A DNA stretch of 64,000 nt from Streptomyces lydicus (GCF_004125265.1 NZ_RDTE01000003.1:62001-126000), one strand, 5' to 3'; counted from the first letter of the stretch, positions 1-8,284 are shown. Made by a program: numbers and translations. Notes: generated by a model not told the origin, from the letters alone.

Positions 1-2
1 CC

Positions 3-107
3 GAGCGGATCGGCGCACAGACCGTGGAAGTGGCCGGCAGCCACGCGATCTACGTCTCCCAGCCCGCCGCCGTCGCCAACCTGATCAAACAGGCCGCCGC
101 CGGCTGA
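3..107 (+). CDS. Alpha/beta hydrolase, C-terminal end only (partial)
   Basis: The last 34 codons of a gene that begins before the window. The frame starting at base 3 reads to a TGA at 105-107. The segment GSHAIYVSQPAAVANLI is the usual end of small Streptomyces alpha/beta hydrolases of the type annotated as pimeloyl-ACP methyl ester carboxylesterase-like; the His of GSHAIYVSQP would be the catalytic-triad His. The nucleophile and acid lie outside the window, so substrate cannot be judged. A separate fragment of what looks like a hydrolase N-terminus follows 33 nt downstream. Confidence 0.6.
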   Translation, partial: ERIGAQTVEVAGSHAIYVSQPAAVANLIKQAAAG

Positions 108-140
108 CCACACCCGAAGACCGCTCCCCGGCAGCGCCGG

Positions 141-293
141 ATGCCCCGCCCGCCCAAGTCCGGCATCGTCCCGGTCCACGACGACTTCGCCGAGGCCTCG
201 AACTGGAACGGCGTCATAACCCGGCTGCAGAAAGACGGGGATCCAGTCATCGCCCCGGCCAGTCCGCCGACGGGCGGGCGCCGGCCGGACTGA
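141..293 (+). pseudogene. Alpha/beta hydrolase N-terminal fragment (50 codons)
   Basis: An ATG-started 50-codon frame reads SGIVPVHDDFAEASNWNGVI and then LQKDGDPVIAPASPP. It lines up with the start of Streptomyces alpha/beta hydrolases, where the normal pattern is a VHGxFADxSSW segment with WNGVI, a few residues, then LQ..GY.VIAPANPLRG. The oxyanion-hole VHGAF has become VHDDF and the frame stops just after the second beta strand, so no nucleophile is present. I read it as a truncated, decaying copy of a hydrolase like the one that ends at base 107, perhaps from a tandem duplication and deletion. The similarity is from memory of the family. Confidence 0.45.
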
Positions 294-366
294 CTGCCGG
301 CTTCGGAGAGCGCCGACACACGGCTTACGCACAGTCAACCGATCAAGCTCAAGGAGTCGTCGTCCC

Positions 367-1629
367 ATGTCCTTACCGCGCCGCATGATCGCCGTACTCT
401 TCACGCTCGCCTGCCTGTACGGCCTGCCGGCCACCGGCGGCGGCACCGCGCACGCAGCCAACCCGGAAACCAACCGCGTCGCCACCTGGAACATGCAGGT
501 CGGCCGCGACCGCTGGCAGGGCGCGGCGGCCATCGCCCGGGACAACACCGTGCTCGCCCTCCAGGAGGTTCCCAACGAACCACCGGCCGGAGCGCGCTAC
601 CTCGGCACCATCGGCAACACCATCGACCACTACGAGTGGACCATCGCCCGCGGAGTGACCCGGCAGCTCTACATCCTGTACACCACGTCGCGGAACCTGG
701 CGATCGCCACGGCCTGGATCCCGGGCGAGGTGGTGGAGATCGAGGGCCTGTACCGCCCGGCGCTGATGGTCACCCGCCCCACCGACGACGTCGCGTTCGC
801 GTCCATCCACGCCGCATCCGGCAACGGGTTCGACGTGCGCCCGCTCGTCCAGAACGTCGCCGACGAAGCCCATGGCCGCGGGCTCAACCACTGGGCCGTC
901 CTCGGCGACTTCAACCTCACCCCGGACCGGGCACGCCTGCTCGGCCTCCCCGCGGACTCCCGCATCTACAACAGCGGCCAGGCCACCCAGCAGAGCGGCA
1001 ACGAACTCGACTACATGATCAGCAATGTGGACACCGAGGACTGGCAGGCCACCGTCGGGGACAACCGCGGCAGCGACCACTGGCCGGTCTACTTCTCCGC
1101 GCTGCGCGCCGGCGCCCTGCCACCCGAGCTGACCATTCACGCCGACAACAGCGACCGGCTGCTGGACGTCTTCCAGGGCAACGACACCAACGGCACGCAC
1201 GTGGTCCAGTACCACGCCAACGGGGCGGTCAACCAGCGCTGGCGCCTCCAGACCATCGGGACATCCACCTCCACCGGGCACATGATGTACCGGATCATGA
1301 GCAGCGACAGCGGCAAGTGCCTCGACGTCGACCGCGGACAGCAGTCCGGCTCGGGCGACTACCTCAACATCTGGGACTGCCACGACATCGACGGGGTCCC
1401 CGGCTCCGGTGGCAACCAGCGCGACACCCAGAATTTCACCCTCGAACACCCCGACCCGCGCCTGCCCAACCTCACGATGCTCCGCAACAACGCCACCGGG
1501 CTGTACGCGAACATCAGCAACAACGACCGGGGCGACGGCGCCTGGGTCATCCAGTGGCCCGACCAGTCCGGCAGGTTCCCCGCCCCGAACGAGAGCTTCT
1601 ACCTCCACCCGGCCATCGCCAACCAGTAG
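367..1629 (+). CDS. Secreted CdtB-like endonuclease/phosphatase fused to a ricin-type lectin domain
   Basis: A 420-aa protein with a Sec signal peptide (residues 1-30, AHA/AN cleavage). Residues 35-245 form an endonuclease/exonuclease/phosphatase fold. Visible motifs are TWNMQ (N42), ALQEV (metal-binding E67), SIHAASGN (H148), GDFN (D181, N183), LDYM (D215) and GSDHWPV (D237, H238). The TWNMQ and LQE spacing resembles the cytolethal distending toxin B branch rather than generic DNases. Residues 255-418 look like a ricin-B beta-trefoil, with LLDVFQGND, NQRWRL and KCLDVDRG repeats that would bind glycans. The start is the ATG after a purine-rich site at 349-355. No CdtA/CdtC genes are adjacent, so the lectin may do the targeting itself. 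The fold is secure. Activity as a toxin, a nutritional nuclease or a phosphatase is open. Confidence 0.85.
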   Translation: MSLPRRMIAVLFTLACLYGLPATGGGTAHAANPETNRVATWNMQVGRDRWQGAAAIARDNTVLALQEVPNEPPAGARYLGTIGNTIDHYEWTIARGVTRQLYILYTTSRNLAIATAWIPGEVVEIEGLYRPALMVTRPTDDVAFASIHAASGNGFDVRPLVQNVADEAHGRGLNHWAVLGDFNLTPDRARLLGLPADSRIYNSGQATQQSGNELDYMISNVDTEDWQATVGDNRGSDHWPVYFSALRAGALPPELTIHADNSDRLLDVFQGNDTNGTHVVQYHANGAVNQRWRLQTIGTSTSTGHMMYRIMSSDSGKCLDVDRGQQSGSGDYLNIWDCHDIDGVPGSGGNQRDTQNFTLEHPDPRLPNLTMLRNNATGLYANISNNDRGDGAWVIQWPDQSGRFPAPNESFYLHPAIANQ

Positions 1630-1750
1630 TGAGCGTGACCGGGGAAGGCCCGGTTGCCGGGTGACCACCGCAGACGGATGGAAAATCAGGTGCCGGCCGC
1701 AGGAGCCCAAGTGCAAGCGGCCGGCGCACGGTGCAAGGCCGGGCAGCCAG

Positions 1751-1786
1751 GTCCCGGACCTCGGCCCGATCGCCGAGGTCCGGGAC
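1751..1786 (+). terminator. Hairpin downstream of the CdtB-like gene
   Basis: A perfect 14-bp inverted repeat (GTCCCGGACCTCGG and its complement) encloses an 8-nt loop. It lies about 120 bp after the nuclease-lectin stop codon, with no T tract, as is common for Streptomyces terminators. It also fits as a transcriptional barrier for anything entering from the transposase relic side. Confidence 0.6.
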
Positions 1787-1850
1787 CGTACGGGCTCAGC
1801 TCGGCTCACTCCGTCTCACAGCGAGCGTGTGAGGTGGTGAGGTGGTGAAC

Positions 1851-2060
1851 AGCCGTCGAATGCGCGGGCCGGCCCTGAGCCGGCGCCGCGGGCACCCCGG
1901 ACATCAAGGCCCGGGAAAACTCCGTTACGCCGTCGAGCAGACCTTCGCCCTGCTCCACCAGTTCAAGCGCCTCGCCGTCCGCTGAGAACGCCGAACCGAA
2001 CTCCGCGACGCCTTTGCCTCATTGGCCTGCGACCTCATCTGCCAGAGGCGGTTGAAGAAG
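1851..2060 (+). pseudogene. IS5-type transposase C-terminal relic with an internal stop
   Basis: In one frame the DNA reads GHQGPGKLRYAVEQTFALL, then HQFKRLAVR, a TGA stop at 1983-1985, then ERRTELRDAFASLACDLIC and QRRLKK. This is the conserved tail of IS5-family (IS1647/IS112-like) transposases, where the stop position is normally Trp in RWERR. It is therefore a TGG-to-TGA nonsense change in a fragment that has already lost the N-terminal two thirds. No terminal inverted repeats or target duplication could be made out. The remaining sequence between 1630 and 2221 holds nothing else I recognise. Confidence 0.7.
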
Positions 2061-2221
2061 CACCGATCAGCATCGTGTTACAAGCTTTAAATCGGCGAGC
2101 CATCGAACCTGACCACGAGTATCCGGAGCTTGACTATTCCGCACCGAACCGCACGGTAGCCTGAACCGTCTTGGCTCACTGTGCCATCCCTTGATGGTTC
2201 CGCAGGACAGGAGTGATTGCG

Positions 2222-2689
2222 ATGCCCATGCCGGCCCACCCGCCGAAAAACCCATCAAGCCCCTTTTCGTCCTTCCGTGGTCACCATGTCGGTATCCGCG
2301 TTCCCGACTACGACGCGGCGAAGGCTTGGTACACGGAGAAGCTGGATTTCCGAGTGCTCCAGGAATGGCCCTACGGCGAGCTGAAACTCGCCTACCTCTG
2401 CCCGCCCAACGATGACGACTTCCATGTGGAACTGCTGGCCGGACCGGTACCCATCCCGAACGAGATCCTCGACGACCTCGGAGTCAGCCTGCAACACGGC
2501 GGCTACCAGCACATCTGCGTCCATGTCGACGATGTCGACGAAGCGCGCGCCGAACTCGCCGACCGTGGCGTCGACCTTATCGGTGAACCTTTCGAGATCG
2601 AGGACATCAGCCGACGGCTGGCGTTCTTCCGTGACCCGTGGGGCAACATGATCGAACTGTCACAGAAGCTGCCGGGCGCTGGTTCCTGA
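2222..2689 (+). CDS. VOC-family (glyoxalase/extradiol dioxygenase fold) protein
   Basis: A 155-aa single VOC domain. Residues 15-60 (GHHVGIRVPDYDAAKAWYTE) carry the first metal-ligand His. The C-terminal part has ISRRLAFFRDPWGNMIEL with the expected Glu ligand, and the central HICVHVDDVDEARAEL is the second beta-alpha-beta-beta module. I prefer the ATG at 2222, since AGGAG at 2209-2213 is 8 nt away; the GTG at 2213 overlaps that site. Such proteins act as lyases, isomerases or drug-binding proteins, and the substrate cannot be read from sequence. It stands alone, about 340 bp before the next gene. Confidence 0.85.
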   Translation: MPMPAHPPKNPSSPFSSFRGHHVGIRVPDYDAAKAWYTEKLDFRVLQEWPYGELKLAYLCPPNDDDFHVELLAGPVPIPNEILDDLGVSLQHGGYQHICVHVDDVDEARAELADRGVDLIGEPFEIEDISRRLAFFRDPWGNMIELSQKLPGAGS

Positions 2690-3034
2690 TCAGCCTCATG
2701 ACGTCAGCACCGGCGCGCACGGCCCGAGCCCTTTCTCATTTACGCTCGGGTCTCTGTACGGCTTAGAGGCTTCACGCCCGACCAGGGCACTTCAACGAGA
2801 TCCTGTTACGAGATCTTGTTGCTCGTGAATGGCTCGGCGTTTCCTTGCCGGGCAACGTCGGGATGCCGACGGAAGATGAAACGGGACGTGGAAAGGGATC
2901 GTCCATGCCTCACGCGTCCCTTGTCGCTGTTCTCGGAGCAGGCGCTCGGCGCCGCGATGGCGATGCCGCCGCGTCCGGCTGGTCGGTTGCGGGGCCGTAT
3001 GGGTCGAGCCGTCTTCCAGGATTGAGGTACAGAA
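2690..3034. other. Intergenic region with no recognised gene
   Basis: 345 bp between the VOC gene and the beta-hydroxyacid dehydrogenase gene. It is less GC-rich at 2730-2830. All open frames here lack ribosome binding sites and family resemblance. It presumably carries the promoter of the downstream dehydrogenase, but no clear -10/-35 pair stands out. Confidence 0.4.
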
Positions 3035-3982
3035 ATGCCGATTGCCGCCAAGGACCGCCCGCGTATCGGCTGGATCGGCGTCGGCCGCATGGGCTTCCAA
3101 CTGGCTGCCCGACTGCTGGACGCGGAGTACGACGTAGCCGTCTACAACAGGACGCGCGCCAAGGCCGAACCGCTGGCTGAACGGGGAGCGACGATCGCCG
3201 ACCGGCCGGTCGACCTGGCCGACCGGGACGTCGTCTTCACCATGGTCACCGCCTCGGCCGCCCTGGAGGCGGTGACCACGGGCCCCGACGGCGTACTGAC
3301 CTCGCCAAGCGCCACACCGGGGGTCCTGATCGACAGCTCCACGGTGTCCCCCCAGGTGTCCGCACTGATCCGGAACAAAGCCGCCGACCACGGGACCGAC
3401 TTCCTGGCGGCCACGGTCAGCGGGAACCCGAAGGTGATCACCGCGGGCAAGCTGACGGTCGCGGTCTCCGGCTCACCCGAGGTGTTCGGCCGGGTGGAGC
3501 CGTTGCTTGCGGCGCTGGGGCGGGGTGTGACCTACGTCGGCGAGGGCGAAGCCGCTCGTCTCGTCAAGATCGCACACAACGTCTTCCTCGGTGTCGTCAC
3601 CCAGTCGCTCGCCGAGATCACCATCCTCGCGGAGAAGGGCGGTGTCAGCCGTGCCGCCTTCCTTGAATTCCTCAACGACTCGGTGATGGGATCGGCCTTC
3701 ACCCGTTACAAGTCGCCCGCGCTGGTCAACCTGGATTTCACGCCGACATTCACCATGCCGCTGCTGCGCAAGGACCTCGACCTCGGGCTCTCCTCGGCCC
3801 GCGAGCTGGAGGTCCCGATGCCGCTTGCCGCCACCACCGCACAGCTCGTCGCGGGTGCCATCGGCGCGGGGCACGTCGAAGAGGACTTCGCCTCCTTGAT
3901 CCTCGAACAGGCCAGGAACTCCGGCATCACGCTGGAAGCCCAGAACGTGCCAGTGGACGACGGTCTGTCAGCGCAAACCTGA
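3035..3982 (+). CDS. NAD(P)-dependent beta-hydroxyacid dehydrogenase (3-hydroxyisobutyrate dehydrogenase family)
   Basis: A 315-aa protein with a Rossmann N-terminal half (IGWIGVGRMG, residues 11-20) and an all-alpha C-terminal half. The SSTVSP (101-106) and TVSGNP (127-132) substrate loops and the catalytic Lys in KIAHN (K178) are present, so an active 3-hydroxyisobutyrate/6-phosphogluconate-type dehydrogenase is expected. The length is normal for the family. The position just before a crotonase suggests acyl-CoA or branched hydroxyacid catabolism, but the two genes are separated by about 250 bp and a strong palindrome, so co-transcription is uncertain. A reductive-aminase (imine reductase) role is the main alternative; the conserved Lys argues against it. 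Confidence 0.85.
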   Translation: MPIAAKDRPRIGWIGVGRMGFQLAARLLDAEYDVAVYNRTRAKAEPLAERGATIADRPVDLADRDVVFTMVTASAALEAVTTGPDGVLTSPSATPGVLIDSSTVSPQVSALIRNKAADHGTDFLAATVSGNPKVITAGKLTVAVSGSPEVFGRVEPLLAALGRGVTYVGEGEAARLVKIAHNVFLGVVTQSLAEITILAEKGGVSRAAFLEFLNDSVMGSAFTRYKSPALVNLDFTPTFTMPLLRKDLDLGLSSARELEVPMPLAATTAQLVAGAIGAGHVEEDFASLILEQARNSGITLEAQNVPVDDGLSAQT

Positions 3983-4171
3983 CTCCGCATCCCGGTGCTC
4001 CCGCCACAGAGGCCTGGATCCTGAGCCGTTCGGGTCCGTTCTCGGCAATTCGCCACGTCGGCTGCGTCCTCTCACGGTTTGCTGTTGTGGTGCAAGGAGC
4101 TCCGGCGCCGGTGTTTCCAGCGTGCTTTGTGTACGCGGCCGCACCGTCGAGGAGATCTCCGACGCTGACCC

Positions 4172-4213
4172 CGTTCTCCCCGGCCCCGGCGCGCGCCGGG
4201 GCCGGGGAGAACG
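4172..4213. repeat. 42-bp perfect palindrome in the crotonase leader
   Basis: Bases 4172-4192 are the exact reverse complement of 4193-4213; the outer arm begins CGTTCTCCCCGGCCCCGGCG. As RNA it would form a very stable hairpin that ends only 18 nt before the crotonase ATG at 4232. It could be the terminator of the upstream dehydrogenase, a leader structure limiting translation, or an operator. It has no following T tract. Confidence 0.7.
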
Positions 4214-4231
4214 TCAATCGCCTGAGAGAAC

Positions 4232-5071
4232 ATGACTGCCTCGTACCAAACCATCGCCACCAGGCTGGACGGCAACGTCCTGTTCGCCACTTTCCACGCC
4301 CCGCCGATCAACCTCATCGGTCCCGAGGTCGTGCGCGACCTGGTTGGACTGCTCAAGGAGCTGTCCCAGCCGGCCACCGCACGGGTGGTGGTCTTCGACA
4401 GCGCGGATCCCGACTTCTTCTTCCCGCACGTCGATCTGACGAAAGTTCCCGAATACACCGCTGAAGCCGCGAAAGCCGGCGGCCCGGGCGACGCTTCCCT
4501 GGGGATGCTGTTCCGCAGGCTCAGCGAGATCCCGGCCGTCACGATCGCCAAGCTGCGCGGCCGGGCACGGGGAGCCGGCAGCGAGTTCCTGCTCGCCTGT
4601 GACATGCGCTTCGCCTCCCGCGAGAACGCTGTCCTGGGCCAGCCCGAAGTCGGCATCGGCACCCCGCCCGGCGCGGGGGCGATCCAGCACCTCACCCGCT
4701 TGCTGGGCCGGGGCCGAGCGCTCGAAGCAGTGTTGACGTCAGCCGACTTCGATGCCGCACTCGCCGAGCGCTACGGATGGATCAACCGCGCGGTGCCCGA
4801 CGCCGAGCTGGACGCGTTCGTGGCCGGTCTCGCCGCGCGCATGGGTAACTTCCCGCGCGATGGGCTGATCGCGGCCAAAGCGGCCGTCAACGCCATCAGT
4901 CTGCCGCCCCCGGCTGTGGTACGCGCGGATGCGGCCCTGTTCCAGCAGCTCGTACGGGGAGAGGCAGCGCAGCAACGTACGGCAGAGCTGTTCGAGCGGG
5001 GCTTCCAGACCCGTGGCCGTACCGAACTCGACCTCGGTGATGCGCTGGGCGGCTTGCCCGCCGTCGACTGA
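4232..5071 (+). CDS. Enoyl-CoA hydratase/isomerase (crotonase) family protein
   Basis: A 279-aa crotonase fold. The NLIGPEVVRDLVGLL N-terminal segment, the oxyanion-hole loops FFFPHVDL and LRGRARGAGSEFLLACD, and GQPEVGIGTPPGAGAIQHL are typical. The residue after the second loop is Ser-Glu (GAGSE), so one acidic residue of the pair used by hydratases may be kept. The C-terminal region has the usual helical trimerisation part. It acts on acyl-CoA thioesters in the cytosol; the particular reaction (hydration, isomerisation or hydrolysis) is not clear. The neighbours (hydroxyacid dehydrogenase upstream, P450 chain downstream) suggest a catabolic setting. Confidence 0.85.
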   Translation: MTASYQTIATRLDGNVLFATFHAPPINLIGPEVVRDLVGLLKELSQPATARVVVFDSADPDFFFPHVDLTKVPEYTAEAAKAGGPGDASLGMLFRRLSEIPAVTIAKLRGRARGAGSEFLLACDMRFASRENAVLGQPEVGIGTPPGAGAIQHLTRLLGRGRALEAVLTSADFDAALAERYGWINRAVPDAELDAFVAGLAARMGNFPRDGLIAAKAAVNAISLPPPAVVRADAALFQQLVRGEAAQQRTAELFERGFQTRGRTELDLGDALGGLPAVD

Positions 5072-5339
5072 CCAGGAACCGGACTGACCGGGAACCGGGG
5101 GTCCCTGGGGCGGGGCTCCGTGCCGCGCCAGGGCTGTGTCTGACGCCCTTGTCTTGCCGCCTTCGGAGCTGAAGCCACAGCGGCTAGCCGGTGCGCGGTC
5201 GACTGCGCTGCGCTCGCGTTGCGAGGCCCTTCCCCCGAGCCGATCCTGAAGAGGGGGCATGCCGACCATTCGAGCGAACCGAGCGCGGAGGGGCTGCGGA
5301 GCCTGCGGTCTCGTGGCCCGAGCGAGGAGCGGGGTCCAG

Positions 5340-5567
5340 ATGAGGCTTGTGGTCGATCTCAACCGGTGTCAGGGATTTGCGCAGTGCGCCTTTCTCGCCC
5401 CGGACGTCTTCGCCCTGCACGGCGAGGAGGCGCTGCTCTTCACCTCCCGCTTCGACGAGGCACTGCGTGACCAGGTGGAGCAGGCTGTGGCCGCTTGCCC
5501 GGTCCAGGCCATTCTCGTCGACTTCTCCGACGAACCGACCCAGGGGGTGGAGGGCCGTGTCGGCTGA
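5340..5567 (+). CDS. Small P450-type ferredoxin (3Fe-4S class)
   Basis: A 75-aa ferredoxin starting at the ATG at 5340. Cys10 and Cys16 (RCQGFAQCAFLAPDVF) and Cys53-Pro54 (AACPV) match the C-x5-C...CP arrangement of the [3Fe-4S] or mixed ferredoxins that feed bacterial P450s. The middle position of the first motif is Phe (CQGFAQC) where His or Tyr is more common. The start overlaps no other gene, but its 3' end overlaps the reductase start by 11 nt, which implies translational coupling. It would carry electrons from the next gene product to the P450 at 6986. Confidence 0.85.
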   Translation: MRLVVDLNRCQGFAQCAFLAPDVFALHGEEALLFTSRFDEALRDQVEQAVAACPVQAILVDFSDEPTQGVEGRVG

Positions 5568-6951
5568 CGCCGACGTCCAGGCCCTCCGTCGAAAGGGCCG
5601 GATCGTCATCGTCGGTGCCTCGCTGGCCGGTCTGCGCGCAGCGGAAACGCTGCGTGACCGGGGCTTCACCGGGTCGCTGACGCTGGTCGGGGACGAGCCG
5701 TACGAGCCCTATGACCGGCCCCCGCTGTCCAAGCAGGTGCTGCTGGGGCTGGAGTGTGCCGAGGAGACCGCGCTGCCGCGCAGGCGCGACATCGACGCCG
5801 AATGGCGTCTCGGTGTGGCCGCCGCGGGGCTGGACCGGGCGGCCAAGCACGTGTGCCTGGTGAACGGTGACACACTCCCCTACGACCGCCTGCTGATCAC
5901 GACCGGGACCAAGGCCCGGCCCTGGTTTCATCCCGAAGAGGCTGCGCTGGACGGGGTCTTCGTGCTGCGCACCCGCGACGACTCCGCTCGGCTGTTCCGG
6001 AAACTCGCCGCCGGTCCGCGCCGGGTGCTGGTGATCGGCGCCGGATTCACGGGCTCCGAGATCGCCTCCGTCTGCCGGGAACGAGACGTGGAGGTGACCG
6101 TCGCCGAACGCGCCCCGGCGCCGCTGGTGGGCGCCCTCGGCGAGGTGGTCGCCACAGTGGCGGCCCGGCTGCAACGCGACCATGGAGTGGATCTGCGCTG
6201 CGGTGTCAGCGTCACCGCGTTGGAAGGCAACCAGGCCGGACGGCTGCAGCGAGCCCACCTGTCCGACGGATCGGCGATCGATGTGGACGTGGCGGTGGTC
6301 TCCCTCGGTGCCGTCCGGAACACCGAGTGGCTCGCCGGTTCCGGGCTGGCGGCCGGTCCCAGGGGTGTTGCCTGCGACGCGGGGTGCCGGGTGTTCGACG
6401 TCAACGGCATCGTCACCGATGACATCTATGCGGCCGGTGACGTCGCCCGCAGCCCTCATCCGCTGTTCGGATACCAGTTCCTGTCACTGGAGCACTGGGG
6501 CAATGCGGTGGAACAGGCCCGGATCGCGGCACACAACATGATCTGCGCGAGCACCGACCGTCGCCCGCACCTGTGGGTGCCGATGTTCTGGTCCGTCCAG
6601 TTCGGCGTCAACATCAAGTCGGTGGGAGTGCCCACACTGGGCGATCAGCTCGTCGTGGCCCAAGGGGCGCTCAACGAGGCCCAGTTCGTGGCGGTGTACG
6701 GGTATCGCGGCCGGGTCATCGCCGCGGCCTCCTTCGACGCGGGAAAGTGGCTCGGGTTCTACCAACAGCAGATCGAGGCCGCAGCGCCGTTCCCGCCGGA
6801 GTATGACCTGGTGGACTGCCGCACCGACGCGCTGCAGCCCATCGATCCGGCCTTCCCGGACCCCCACCTGCCCACTCACGAGCCGACCGTGACCGTGTCG
6901 GGGCACTCGCCGACCGAGCGGCGCGTCCAGTTCGTCGCGCCGCATGCCTGA
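5557..6951 (+). CDS. FAD-dependent NAD(P)H:ferredoxin reductase
   Basis: A 464-aa protein from the GTG at 5557, which lies inside the end of the ferredoxin gene. It has two Rossmann sites, RIVIVGASLAGLRAAE (FAD) and RVLVIGAGFTGSEIAS (NAD(P)H), and the FAD-closing DDIYAAGDVAR, followed by the C-terminal reductase domain (FWSVQFGVNIKSVGVP). This is the rhodocoxin/putidaredoxin reductase layout and normal for that family apart from a longer C-terminal tail of about 40 residues. Together with the ferredoxin and the P450 it makes a self-sufficient three-component electron chain. The P450 start is 35 nt after this stop. Confidence 0.9.
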   Translation: MSADADVQALRRKGRIVIVGASLAGLRAAETLRDRGFTGSLTLVGDEPYEPYDRPPLSKQVLLGLECAEETALPRRRDIDAEWRLGVAAAGLDRAAKHVCLVNGDTLPYDRLLITTGTKARPWFHPEEAALDGVFVLRTRDDSARLFRKLAAGPRRVLVIGAGFTGSEIASVCRERDVEVTVAERAPAPLVGALGEVVATVAARLQRDHGVDLRCGVSVTALEGNQAGRLQRAHLSDGSAIDVDVAVVSLGAVRNTEWLAGSGLAAGPRGVACDAGCRVFDVNGIVTDDIYAAGDVARSPHPLFGYQFLSLEHWGNAVEQARIAAHNMICASTDRRPHLWVPMFWSVQFGVNIKSVGVPTLGDQLVVAQGALNEAQFVAVYGYRGRVIAAASFDAGKWLGFYQQQIEAAAPFPPEYDLVDCRTDALQPIDPAFPDPHLPTHEPTVTVSGHSPTERRVQFVAPHA

Positions 6952-6985
6952 CCCTCGCCGGGGGCGTCGCCCTTCAGGAGGCACC

Positions 6986-8200
6986 ATGTCTCTCGCCACC
7001 ATGTCCGCGCAGATCACCGACTTCGCGCATCGCGCCGATCCGTACCCGCTCTACGCCGCACTGCGCGAGTCGCCGGTCACGCGTCAGGACGACGGCTCCT
7101 ACCTGGTCAGCACGTACTACGAGGTGCGGAGCCTGGCGAACGACCCGCGGCTCAGCAACGACCTGCGCAACCGGCCACCCGGTGCCGGCGGCCCCGCCGT
7201 GGCCGAAGAGGACACCAGCCTGCCGCCCAGCTTCATCTTCCACGACCCGCCGGAGCACGAACGGCTGCGCAACACGGCGATGCGGCAGTTCGGCCCCCCG
7301 CACAGCCCCAGGTTCCTCTACGACATGCAGGATGACATCGCCAAGATCGTCGCCGACCTGCTGGACGGGCTCGAAGGCAAAACCGAGGTCGACGTCGTCG
7401 ACGACTTCGCCTACCCCCTTCCCGTCACGGCCATCTGCAAGATCCTCGGCGTGCCACATGAGGACGAACCGCTCTTCCACGGCTGGGCCGACACCGTGGC
7501 GTCCGGTCTCGATCCCAGCCAGGGGCAGGAAAAGGCGCGCCAGGCACGCGTCGAGCTCGGCGCCTACCTGTCCGACCTCATCGACACCAAGCGCCGGCAC
7601 CCCGGCAACGGGATCCTCGGCCCCCTCGCCCGCGAAACCGGTGCCGGCGGGAGCATGTCGAAGGCAGAGCTGGTGGCCACCTCGATACTGCTCCTGATCG
7701 CGGGCCACGAGACCACCGTCAACCTCATCAGCAACACGACGCTCACGCTGCTGCGCCACCCCGACGTCCTCAATCGGTTCCAGAGCGAACCGGGTCTGGT
7801 CGTCCCGCTCATCGAGGAAGTGCTGCGGTACGAACCGCCGGTTCAGTTCATCCCGTTCACCCTCGCCCTGTCCGACATCGACATCGCCGGCACCACCATC
7901 CCCAAGGGCTCACAGGTGTGGCTTCTGCTGGCCTCGGCCAACCGTGACCCCAGGCGCTTCGCGGACCCCGACCGGTTCGATCCTGACCGCGAGGACAACC
8001 AGCACCTCGGGTTCTACACAGGCATCCACTACTGCTTCGGCGCCCCGCTGGCCCGGATGGAGGCGCAGCTCGCCCTGCCCAGGCTCTTCCGACGACTCGA
8101 GAACCCGCGGCTGCTGGCGGACCCGCCGCCCTACCGCGTCAACCCCGTCCTGCGTGGCCCCCGCCATCTTCCCCTGGCGGTCGACGGCCTTGCCGCCTGA
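6986..8200 (+). CDS. Cytochrome P450
   Basis: A 404-aa soluble bacterial P450. The start is the ATG at 6986, 4 nt after AGGAGG at 6976-6981. Landmarks are the I-helix AGHETT (239-244, oxygen-activating Thr), the K-helix ExxR (E278-R281) and the heme loop FYTGIHYCFGAPLAR with the thiolate ligand Cys350. The HDPPEHERLR C-helix segment is typical of actinobacterial class I P450s. As third gene of the ferredoxin/reductase/P450 set it should receive electrons from NAD(P)H through them. The substrate is unknown. The nearby crotonase and dehydrogenase suggest an acyl or aromatic carbon source rather than a natural-product tailoring step. Confidence 0.93.
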   Translation: MSLATMSAQITDFAHRADPYPLYAALRESPVTRQDDGSYLVSTYYEVRSLANDPRLSNDLRNRPPGAGGPAVAEEDTSLPPSFIFHDPPEHERLRNTAMRQFGPPHSPRFLYDMQDDIAKIVADLLDGLEGKTEVDVVDDFAYPLPVTAICKILGVPHEDEPLFHGWADTVASGLDPSQGQEKARQARVELGAYLSDLIDTKRRHPGNGILGPLARETGAGGSMSKAELVATSILLLIAGHETTVNLISNTTLTLLRHPDVLNRFQSEPGLVVPLIEEVLRYEPPVQFIPFTLALSDIDIAGTTIPKGSQVWLLLASANRDPRRFADPDRFDPDREDNQHLGFYTGIHYCFGAPLARMEAQLALPRLFRRLENPRLLADPPPYRVNPVLRGPRHLPLAVDGLAA

Positions 8201-8284
8201 ACCGGCATGCGCACCGTAGTGGCGCCCGGGCCACTCGGCATGGGTGTGTGCGGCCTTTCCCTCTGAGGCCGACCGCCACGGCGT

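Noticed and set aside
373..1809. Long minus-strand open frame antisense to the nuclease-lectin gene
   Set aside because: It is a shadow produced by high GC. The plus-strand gene has a signal peptide, intact motifs and a ribosome site; the reverse frame is low complexity (Val/Ala/Gly) with no family.
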